DNA of 7,356 bases, from contig CAISKJ010001740.1 of the NCBI GenBank assembly GCA_903885885.1, positions 1-7,356 of the forward strand, in the 5' to 3' direction. The stretch comes from an uncultured delta proteobacterium. Lineage in GTDB: Bacteria > Myxococcota_A > Polyangia > Polyangiales > Ga0077539. The first letter of the stretch is position 1. Every line of letters begins with the position of its first letter. A model generated the notes under the pieces. It saw only the letters and a program-made list of their open reading frames with translations. It was not told the origin of the DNA and did not search any database. The translations under genes and the position numbers were made by a program. Shown piece after piece: positions 1-5,818 of this stretch.

Positions 1-259
1 CGACGACGGGCGCGGCGGACGGCTGCGCGGGTGCGCGCGGCGGGGCTTCGGCGGGAGGGACTTCGATGGGCGCGGGGGCGACCGGTGCCGTGACGGGCGC
101 AGCGACCGTTGCGGCGACGGCCTCGACGGGGGTCGCGCGCGCCGCGGGGAGCGCGCCTTCGCGCAGGAGCTCCGTCGCGCCGAGCTCGCGCTGCCACGCG
201 ACGTGAGTGAGGAACGCGCGGGTGAGCTCCGTCAGGTCGTCGCGGGGGGAGTCGGACAT
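1..259 (-). CDS. N-terminal part of a protein, possibly family 4 uracil-DNA glycosylase (partial)
   Basis: Reading leftwards from an ATG at 259-257, the frame stays open for 86 codons to the window edge, so only the N-terminus is present. It starts MSDSPRDDLTELTRAF and has a short predicted helix to about residue 35 (with WQRELGATELLRE). A low-complexity linker rich in Ala, Pro and Val follows to the edge. A ribosome-binding site AGGA (complement of 268-271) lies about 8 bases upstream of the ATG. Many delta-proteobacterial family 4 uracil-DNA glycosylases begin this way: a helix with a '...W/L-x-R-x-x-G...' stretch, then an Ala/Pro linker, then the Fe-S cluster catalytic domain. That resemblance is from memory and no catalytic motif is visible, so the product name is a guess. 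The reading frame itself is well supported by the start, the RBS and its divergent position relative to the next gene. Confidence 0.45.
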   Translation of the reverse strand, partial: MSDSPRDDLTELTRAFLTHVAWQRELGATELLREGALPAARATPVEAVAATVAAPVTAPVAPAPIEVPPAEAPPRAPAQPSAAPVV

Positions 260-336
260 CGGTTGTTTCCTACCACCCGGCGGGCGCGATGGGCCACTCT
301 CGTGCGCCGCTCCGAAAGAGGGTATTGCCCGCCGTG

Positions 337-1272
337 ATGTTGCCTCTCCGTCGACGACTGTTCGTGATCGCGCTCGCCCTCGCGGCCGCGTGCCGCGCGT
401 CGAGCGGAGAGCGCGCGGCGGACCCGGCGACGGAGCGCGTGTGGCGCCTCGAGGGCGTGATGCTCCACACCGTGGCGCTCGGCGCGCGGCGACGGCCCGT
501 GCGGTACGTGCTGCACGGCGGACCGGGCCTCGATCACACCTACCTCCGCACCGCGATGGACCGCTTCGGGCGCGACGCGGCGCTCGTGTACGTCGACCTT
601 CGGGGCCACGGGCGCTCGTCGGCGCCGCCCGACGCCGACGGGTACACCATCTCGGCCGCGGCCGACGATCTCGCGGCCCTCGCGGCCGCCCGGGGTGATC
701 CCCCCGTCGACGTGATCGCCCATGATTTCGGCGCCGCCGTGGCCGTGGCCTTCGCCGCGCGGCACGCCGCCCTGGTGCGTCGCGTGGTGCTGGTGTCACC
801 GCTGCGCGACGCCGCGCAGGTGCGCGCGGTGGCGGGTCGATCGCGCGACGCCCTGGGCGAGGCGGGGTGGAACCGCGTGCTGGCCCTCACGACCGCGCAG
901 GGGACGCTCCGCGACGCCCGCTCGCTGCCGCGGTTGTTCCAGCGGCTCGGGCCCATGTGGTGGCACGCGCAGCCCTCCGACGCCGCGATCGATGCGATGG
1001 CTCGGCGCGTGGTGTACCGCGCCGACACCGACGCCAACTTTCTCCAAGATGTGCTCCGGTGGGACGCGCGCCTCGCGGCCCCCGAGGTGCGGGCGCCGGT
1101 GCTCGTGGTGGCGGGCGCCAGCGATCGGACGTTTCTCCCGAGCGAGTCGCGGGAGCTCGCGGAGGCACTTCCCCATGGGAGTTTCCTCTCGATCGACGGC
1201 GCGGGGCACCTGCCCTTCGTGGAGCGAGGCGACGCCTTCGCGGTGGCCGTCGAGCGCTTCTTCGCGCCGTAG
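337..1272 (+). CDS. Exported alpha/beta-hydrolase with HGGPG motif and Asp nucleophile
   Basis: This 311-residue protein has an alpha/beta-hydrolase fold. Residues 1-19 form a signal peptide (MLPLRRRLFV, then an Ala/Leu core ending AAAC), and Cys19 could be lipidated, although Ala at -3 makes the lipobox imperfect. HGGPG at 60-64 is the oxyanion-loop motif typical of proline iminopeptidases. DLRGHGRSS (87-95) is the usual strand/loop that follows it. The nucleophile elbow reads AHDFG with Asp130 in the nucleophile place, as in epoxide hydrolases and haloalkane dehalogenases, instead of the Ser of peptidases and esterases. Asp263 (GASDR) and His291 (GAGHLPF) complete the triad, with a helical cap at about 157-245. 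The substrate is therefore unclear. I chose ATG 337 because the signal peptide then starts normally. AGAGGG (317-322) lies 14 bases upstream, and GTG 334 is an alternative. ATG 289 would add 16 residues and has no good RBS. Confidence 0.85.
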   Translation: MLPLRRRLFVIALALAAACRASSGERAADPATERVWRLEGVMLHTVALGARRRPVRYVLHGGPGLDHTYLRTAMDRFGRDAALVYVDLRGHGRSSAPPDADGYTISAAADDLAALAAARGDPPVDVIAHDFGAAVAVAFAARHAALVRRVVLVSPLRDAAQVRAVAGRSRDALGEAGWNRVLALTTAQGTLRDARSLPRLFQRLGPMWWHAQPSDAAIDAMARRVVYRADTDANFLQDVLRWDARLAAPEVRAPVLVVAGASDRTFLPSESRELAEALPHGSFLSIDGAGHLPFVERGDAFAVAVERFFAP

Positions 1273-1309
1273 GGCTGCGACCGATGTGCAGGGGCGATGC
1301 GCGTGCGTG

Positions 1310-1339
1310 TTGACGCGTCGAAAGCGTCCGGGCTAGCTT
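1310..1339 (+). promoter_or_regulatory. Probable sigma70-type promoter of the PP2C gene
   Basis: TTGACG (1310-1315) is a good -35 box. After 18 bases comes TAGCTT (1334-1339), a partial -10 box that keeps T, A and the final T. It lies in the 130-base gap between the hydrolase stop and the phosphatase start. It would give transcription from about 1346 and a leader of some 55 bases. Inferred from sequence only. Confidence 0.55.
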
Positions 1340-1389
1340 CGCCGCCATTCTCGCGTGGTTCCGTTGTGCGAGCCGTGATCGAGGGAACG

Positions 1390-1394
1390 AGAGG
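1390..1394 (+). promoter_or_regulatory. Ribosome-binding site that selects the GTG start of the PP2C gene
   Basis: AGAGG lies 8 bases before GTG 1403. The first in-frame ATG (1424) would sit 29 bases away and lacks its own purine-rich site, so GTG 1403 is preferred. Confidence 0.6.
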
Positions 1395-1402
1395 CGACGA
1401 GC

Positions 1403-2191
1403 GTGGCGAGTCAACCCGTGCGCATGGAGATGTTCGGCGAGACGAACGTCGGCATGAAGCGCACGCACAACGAAGATAACTTCTCCATCATTCCCGACGA
1501 GAATCTCGTGATCGTCGCCGATGGGATGGGGGGACACGCCTCGGGCGAGGTCGCTTCGAAGATGGCCGTCGACGCCCTACGGGAGTTCTTCGAGGCCACC
1601 GCGAAGGACCCCGACGCGACGTGGCCCTACAAGATGGACAAGGCCCGCAGCTACGAAGAGAACCGCCTTGTCACGGGCGTGAAGCTCGCCAACTTGCGGA
1701 TCTTCGAGTCGGCCCAGCGCGAGCCGCGCCTCCGGGGCATGGGCACCACCATCGTGGTGGCCGTGGCCGTGCGCGAGGGCCTCATCATCGGCCACGTCGG
1801 CGACTCGCGCGTGTACCGCATCCGCGACGGCAAGATCGACCAGATGACCGAGGACCACTCGCTCCTCAACGACTACCTGAAGATGCGCAAGCTCACCGAG
1901 GAGGAGATCGCCAACTTCCCTCACAAGAACGTGATCGTGCGCGCCCTCGGGATGAAGGAAGTGGTCAAGGTCGACGCGCGCGTCGAGCAGCCGCACGCGG
2001 GCGACATCTTTCTCCTCTGCTCCGACGGTCTCTCGGGCCCCGTCACCGACCCCGATCTGCTTCGCATCGTCGAAGAGAACAAAGGGGATCTCAAGACGGC
2101 GTGCTCGCGCCTCATCGCGCGCGCCAACGAGAACGGCGGCCCCGACAACATCTCCGCCGTGCTCGTCCGCTGGATCGGCCTCAGCAACTGA
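1403..2191 (+). CDS. PP2C-family (PPM) serine/threonine protein phosphatase
   Basis: This complete 262-residue cytosolic phosphatase is of the bacterial Stp1/PrpC type. It removes phosphate from Ser/Thr residues and usually opposes Hanks-type protein kinases. Metal-binding and catalytic motifs appear in the right order. RTHNED at 20-25 is followed by VADGMGGHASGE at 38-49, where Asp40 and Gly41 bind metal. RGMGTT (111-116), HVGDSR (131-136), CSDGLSG (206-212) with Asp208, and GGPDN (245-249) with Asp248 follow. The flap region (about 150-172) is present. There is no transmembrane segment or extra domain, and the length is normal for the family. No kinase gene lies in the window, so its partner is unknown. 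It has its own probable promoter (1310-1339), is followed by a 158-base gap and is probably transcribed alone. The GTG start is set by AGAGG at 1390-1394. Confidence 0.95.
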   Translation: MASQPVRMEMFGETNVGMKRTHNEDNFSIIPDENLVIVADGMGGHASGEVASKMAVDALREFFEATAKDPDATWPYKMDKARSYEENRLVTGVKLANLRIFESAQREPRLRGMGTTIVVAVAVREGLIIGHVGDSRVYRIRDGKIDQMTEDHSLLNDYLKMRKLTEEEIANFPHKNVIVRALGMKEVVKVDARVEQPHAGDIFLLCSDGLSGPVTDPDLLRIVEENKGDLKTACSRLIARANENGGPDNISAVLVRWIGLSN

Positions 2192-2196
2192 CACGT

Positions 2197-2211
2197 CGGC
2201 GCGCCGCGCCG
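2197..2211 (+). terminator. Small GC hairpin after the PP2C gene, weak terminator candidate
   Basis: CGGCGC (2197-2202) can pair with GCGCCG (2206-2211) around a 3-base loop, five bases after the phosphatase stop codon. No run of T follows, so it does not fit a classic intrinsic terminator. In DNA this GC-rich such hairpins occur by chance. Confidence 0.2.
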
Positions 2212-2267
2212 CCGCTCTGTCGCACTCCCCTCATCGCTCACGTCGACGGTCGGCTGGCGGCGCCGCG

Positions 2268-2293
2268 AGGTCGCTTGACGTTGCGCGCGACCT
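2268..2293. repeat. Perfect 7-base inverted repeat over the VWA-gene promoter
   Basis: AGGTCGC (2268-2274) and its exact complement GCGACCT (2287-2293) flank 12 bases that include the putative -35 box. The position suits a dimeric repressor or activator site. No known operator is recognised. Confidence 0.35.
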
Positions 2294-2304
2294 GACGTTC
2301 CAAT
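2275..2304 (+). promoter_or_regulatory. Probable sigma70-type promoter of the VWA lipoprotein gene
   Basis: TTGACG (2275-2280) is followed after 18 bases by TCCAAT (2299-2304), which matches TATAAT at four of six positions. Transcription would start near 2311, leaving a leader of about 40 bases that contains GGGAG (2335-2339) as the RBS. The spacing and -35 box match the candidate promoter of the upstream PP2C gene. Confidence 0.5.
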
Positions 2305-2349
2305 CGTTGGCTCTGTCTCACTCTTCATCGGGTCGGGAGATTCGCTGCC

Positions 2350-5058
2350 ATGCTTCGTGCAACTGATCACGCCCGGCGCGCGCGCGCCTCGGGCCTCGCC
2401 TTCGCCGTGTGCGCCGCGGTCGTGGCCGCCTGCAGCCCCGCCTCGGAGATCGTGACCATCCCGTCGTTCGACGCCGCGGTCGACGCGCGCACCGACGCGC
2501 GCGCAGACGGCACGCTCGACGCGGCGAGCGACCTGGGCATCGACCGCCCTCCGTTCGACGTGCAGCCCCTCGATCGCCCCGCGGTCGACGCCGCCCCCGC
2601 CGACGCCGCGCCCGAAGACACGGCCCCCGTCGACGTGGGTCCGCCCCGCTGCGGCGGCGGCATCGACACCGACGGCGACGGGCTCTCGAACGCCGAGGAG
2701 TGCGCGCTCGGCACCGACCCCTTCGACGCCGACAGCGACGACGACGGCGTGCTCGACGGCCAGGAGGTGGGCTACCCCCGCGGGTGCCTCTCGCCCACCG
2801 CGGCGATGCAGCGCAGGCCTCCGCCCGTGTGCACCGCCGACGCCGACTGTCGCGCGGGCGAGCGCTGCATCGGCCTCGACCCGCGCGCGCGCGACACCGA
2901 CGGCGACGGCGTCGACGACGGCCTCGAAGACCGCAACCTCGACGGCGTGATCGACGCGGCCCACGGCGAGACGGACCCGCGCCTCGCCGACAGCGACGGC
3001 GACAGCCGCGGCGACGGGATGGGCGGCCTCGAGATCTGTCGCCCCACGGGCCTCGCGACGGTGACGCAGCTCGGGCTCCCGGGGGCCGAGGTGCAGGTGG
3101 GCTTCGACCCGCGGTGGACGGCCGCGCGGCGCGCGACGGGCACCATGATGCGCTCGGCCGTGATGCTCGAAGACCCGGCGACCAACATCGCCGGGGCGAC
3201 GTTCAACATCCCGACGACGGGCGACGTGCGCGCCGCGGCGACGCGCGTCGAGACCATCGTGTCGGCGGGCCTCGGGGCGGGCGCTTCGCCCGTGATCGTG
3301 GGCCGCGCGTTCACCACCCACGAGATGAACGAGGCCGTCACGTCGACGTACCGCGTGGCGCGCGCCACCACGGCGAGCGCGCTGCGCGACGCCATCGCGG
3401 TGCCCATGCTCGGCGTCGCGGTGGCGCCGGGGCCCGCGGCGGTGGGCGCCTCGTCGGAGTTTCTCATCGACGTGACGACGGTGCGCCGCACGATGGACCC
3501 GCTCGGGCGCAACACCACCGACGTGATGGTGACCGTGGCGCCGCGCGCCGAGTACGAAGACCCGATGCGCGACACGGCCATTCGCTCGGGCGACCTCGTG
3601 AACGCGACGAGCATGGCGCCCATCGACCGCGGCCTCGGCGCCAACTGCCAGGTGTTTCGCGCGACGCGCACCGCGATGGCCGACTTTCTCTGGACCGTCG
3701 ACACCTCGGGCTCGATGGGCCCCTACCAGGTTCGCCTCGGTAACACCGCGGTGCAGTTCTTCAACCGCCTGCGCGCCGCCGGCGTCGACTTTCGCGTGGG
3801 CGTGTTCAACGCGGGGAGCGCGCAGCCCAACCTCGACGCGCCGGGCTTTCGCCGGATCAACGGCACCGACGCGGCCGGCGCCACGCGCCTGTGCGAGGAG
3901 GTCACCTCGTCGAGCCTCGGGCGCTGCCCCACGTCGCCGACGGACGCCCTCAGCCCCTACGCCATGCCGGGTGACAGCGAGACGCCCACGGGCGCCGCCG
4001 TGGTGCTCCACGACATGCTCGCGCGCCGCGGCGCGATGGGCGAGACCAACCCCGACCGGCGCTTCCGCGAGGGCGCGCAGATCGTGACATTTCACGTCAC
4101 CGACGAGCCGGGCACGAACGACTTCTCGCGCTTCTTCGCCACGCGCGCGGACCCGATGGCGGGCACCCCGTGGGGCGCTGCGTACCCGACCGCGCTGCCC
4201 AACATCGTCGCGTACTTTCGCCGCAACTCGATTCTCACCTTCGGCCTCGTGTCGAACACCGGCGGCGCCGGCGCGCTCGCCGCGGGCGCCGCGCCCGTGC
4301 CGTGCAGCATGAACCGCCCCGTGGACCTTCCGCGCTGCGTGATCGAGGGCAACCGCGGGGCGTACATCCCCATCGCGACGGCGACGGACTCGGAGGTCTC
4401 GTCGGCGATGATGCGCATCGTCGAGGCCGTGGCCGGGGCCGCGTCGCCCTTTGTGCTCGAGCGCACGCCCATCACCAGCACCATCAAGGTTCGCGTGCGC
4501 GGCCGCGACGTGCCGCGCTCGCGCAACAGCGGCTTCGACTTCGACGGCGCCTCGCGCTCCATCGTGATCTACGGCGAGGCGTACCGCCCGAACATGGGCG
4601 ACGAGGTTGTGGTCTCGTATCGCCTCTGGCAGCCGTGCCCCGCGTCGGGCGCCGTCTGCGCGACGGACTCGGACTGCTGCGCGCCGCAGACGTGCCGCGA
4701 GCGCCGCTGCTCGCCGCCCTGCCGCCCCGCGGGGGCCATGTGCGCCGCCGACGCCGACTGCTGCGCCCCCAACGCGTGCATCGCGGGCGTGTGCGCGCCG
4801 CGTCCGATGTGCGTGCCCGCGGGCGGCGCGTGCTCGGGCCCCACCTCGACGGCGTGCTGCCCGCCCAACTCGTGCATCAACAACGCGTGCGGCCAGTGCC
4901 GCAACGTCGACGAGGCCTGCTCGACCGCGAGCGACTGCTGCAGCGGCTCGACCTGCGAGGCCGGGCGCTGCAGCTGCCGCCCCACCTCCGCCCGCTGCAC
5001 CACGCCGCGCGACTGCTGCTCGCGCTACTGCATCGACGGCCTCTGCGGCCCGGGCTGA
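2350..5058 (+). CDS. Surface lipoprotein: type 3 repeats, VWA domain and Cys-rich knottin-like tail
   Basis: This 902-residue exported protein appears to be an adhesin or binding protein; no enzyme motif is seen. Residues 1-28 form a lipoprotein signal with lipobox VAAC (Cys28). An Asp/Ala/Pro-rich linker follows to about 100. Thrombospondin type 3-like calcium repeats lie at about 106-141 (DTDGDG, DSDDDG) and 182-228. The stretch from about 230 to 440 is not recognised. A VWA domain (about 446-640) carries MIDAS residues DTSGS at 451-455, Thr547 in ETPTG and Asp585 in TDE. A small beta-domain follows at about 701-760. Residues 763-899 hold five units of C-x6-C-x5/7-CC-x3/4-C-x4-C. ATG 2350 is placed by GGGAG at 2335-2339 and by the signal peptide. 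There is no MYXO-CTERM sorting tail. It has its own promoter candidate, and the importer genes follow after 31 bases. Ligand and function are unknown. Confidence 0.9.
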   Translation: MLRATDHARRARASGLAFAVCAAVVAACSPASEIVTIPSFDAAVDARTDARADGTLDAASDLGIDRPPFDVQPLDRPAVDAAPADAAPEDTAPVDVGPPRCGGGIDTDGDGLSNAEECALGTDPFDADSDDDGVLDGQEVGYPRGCLSPTAAMQRRPPPVCTADADCRAGERCIGLDPRARDTDGDGVDDGLEDRNLDGVIDAAHGETDPRLADSDGDSRGDGMGGLEICRPTGLATVTQLGLPGAEVQVGFDPRWTAARRATGTMMRSAVMLEDPATNIAGATFNIPTTGDVRAAATRVETIVSAGLGAGASPVIVGRAFTTHEMNEAVTSTYRVARATTASALRDAIAVPMLGVAVAPGPAAVGASSEFLIDVTTVRRTMDPLGRNTTDVMVTVAPRAEYEDPMRDTAIRSGDLVNATSMAPIDRGLGANCQVFRATRTAMADFLWTVDTSGSMGPYQVRLGNTAVQFFNRLRAAGVDFRVGVFNAGSAQPNLDAPGFRRINGTDAAGATRLCEEVTSSSLGRCPTSPTDALSPYAMPGDSETPTGAAVVLHDMLARRGAMGETNPDRRFREGAQIVTFHVTDEPGTNDFSRFFATRADPMAGTPWGAAYPTALPNIVAYFRRNSILTFGLVSNTGGAGALAAGAAPVPCSMNRPVDLPRCVIEGNRGAYIPIATATDSEVSSAMMRIVEAVAGAASPFVLERTPITSTIKVRVRGRDVPRSRNSGFDFDGASRSIVIYGEAYRPNMGDEVVVSYRLWQPCPASGAVCATDSDCCAPQTCRERRCSPPCRPAGAMCAADADCCAPNACIAGVCAPRPMCVPAGGACSGPTSTACCPPNSCINNACGQCRNVDEACSTASDCCSGSTCEAGRCSCRPTSARCTTPRDCCSRYCIDGLCGPG
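2665..3033 (+). repeat. Thrombospondin type 3-like calcium-binding repeats (two blocks)
   Basis: Two stretches encode Asp-rich loops of the DxDxDGxxD type. The block at 2665-2772 contains DTDGDGLSNAEE and DADSDDDGVLDGQE. The block at 2893-3033 contains DTDGDGVDDGLED, NLDGVID and DSDGDSRGDG. They are separated by a segment with cysteines (CLSPT, CTADADC, CIG). Such loops bind calcium and stiffen extracellular stalks in known proteins. Confidence 0.75.
4636..5046 (+). repeat. Five tandem six-cysteine (knottin-like) units
   Basis: The units span residues 763-787, 791-815, 821-847, 850-874 and 876-899 of the VWA lipoprotein. Each has six cysteines in the order C, C, CC, C, C. Gaps are x6, x5 (x7 in unit 3), x4 (x3 in unit 5) and x4. 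Linkers of 1-5 residues separate them. An Asp comes just before the CC in units 1, 2, 4 and 5. The order and spacing resemble inhibitor cystine knots, but the disulfide pattern cannot be seen from sequence. Dickkopf-like cysteine-rich domains are an alternative name for similar repeats. Confidence 0.8.
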
Positions 5059-5089
5059 GCCCCCCGCGCACCGACCCGACACCCCCATC

Positions 5090-5818
5090 ATGACCGTCGC
5101 AGTCGAGTTTCGCGGCGTGACGAAGCGCTTCGGCGCCCCCGTCGCGGTGCACCCCACGGAGCGTCGCGCCGAGGCGGGTCGTACGCTGGCGCTCCTCGGG
5201 CCCAGCGCGTGCGGCAAGTCGACGCTGCTGCGCATGGTGGCGGGCCTCGTGCGACCCGACGCGGGGGAGGTGCGCGTGGGCGACGCGCGCGTCGAGCCCG
5301 ACACGGTGCGCGCCCTGCGGCTGCGCATGGGCTACGTGATACAAGAGGGCGGGCTCTTTCCCCACCTGCGGGCGTGCGACAACGCGGCGCTCATGGCGCG
5401 GCACCTCGGGTGGGACGAGGCCCGCGTCGCGCGCCGCCTCGACGAGCTGGCGGCGCTGGTGCGCCTCTCGCCTGCGCTGCTCGCGCGGCACCCGCACGAG
5501 CTCTCCGGGGGCCAACGGCAGCGCGTGGGGCTCATGCGCGCGCTCATGCTCGACCCCGAGGTGTTGCTCCTCGACGAGCCCCTCGGCGCCCTCGACCCGC
5601 TCGTGCGCGCCGACCTGCAGCGCGATCTGCGCGAGGTGTTTCGCGCCCTCGGGCGCACGGTGCTGCTCGTCACCCACGACCTCCGCGAGGCGTCCGTGCT
5701 CGCCGACGAGGTGGCCCTCCTGCGCGACGGGAGGGTGCTCCAGCGCGGGCCGCTGTCGGCGCTCGAGGCCTCGCCCGCGGACCCCTTCGTGACCCGCTTT
5801 CTCGGGGCGTGGCAGTGA
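5090..5818 (+). CDS. ATP-binding subunit of an osmoprotectant-type ABC importer
   Basis: This 242-residue ATPase powers uptake by the fused partner encoded next to it. Walker A is GPSACGKST (37-45), where Ala40 replaces the Gly more usual in this family. The Q-loop is Gln85 within VIQEGGLFPHL, wording typical of OpuCA/YehX/ProV-type ATPases. The signature is LSGGQ (138-142), Walker B LLLDEP (159-164, Asp162-Glu163) and the H-loop His196. All motifs are intact, so it should be active. It lacks the C-terminal CBS domains that OpuCA and OpuAA use to sense ionic strength. I chose ATG 5090, just before the conserved first strand; the frame is open upstream to 4607, but there it overlaps the VWA gene and encodes Arg/Ala-rich nonsense. 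No Shine-Dalgarno-like purine run lies in the 31-base gap before it. The substrate (glycine betaine, choline or similar) is inferred from family likeness. Confidence 0.92.
   Translation: MTVAVEFRGVTKRFGAPVAVHPTERRAEAGRTLALLGPSACGKSTLLRMVAGLVRPDAGEVRVGDARVEPDTVRALRLRMGYVIQEGGLFPHLRACDNAALMARHLGWDEARVARRLDELAALVRLSPALLARHPHELSGGQRQRVGLMRALMLDPEVLLLDEPLGALDPLVRADLQRDLREVFRALGRTVLLVTHDLREASVLADEVALLRDGRVLQRGPLSALEASPADPFVTRFLGAWQ

Noticed and set aside
260..336. Possible promoters in the divergent gap between the first two genes
   Set aside because: I found ribosome-binding sites for both genes but no -35/-10 pair good enough to list on either strand.
207..698. Plus-strand open frame crossing the divergent gap
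   Set aside because: The composition is Arg/Gly/Pro-rich without motifs, and it overlaps the hydrolase gene in another frame.
4607..5089. Upstream extension of the ATPase reading frame
   Set aside because: The added 161 residues are Arg/Ala/Pro-rich and overlap the cysteine-rich end of the VWA gene. The ATPase domain starts right at ATG 5090.
1921..5328. A 1135-codon open frame on the minus strand opposite the VWA gene
   Set aside because: It lies antisense to a gene with clear domains. Its translation is Arg/Ala/His/Gly-rich without motifs, and it crosses three plus-strand genes. High GC at third codon positions removes stops from the antisense frame.
5209..5814. Upstream extension of the fused binding-protein/permease frame
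   Set aside because: It is an out-of-frame shadow of the ATPase gene. The signal segment begins at GTG 5815.
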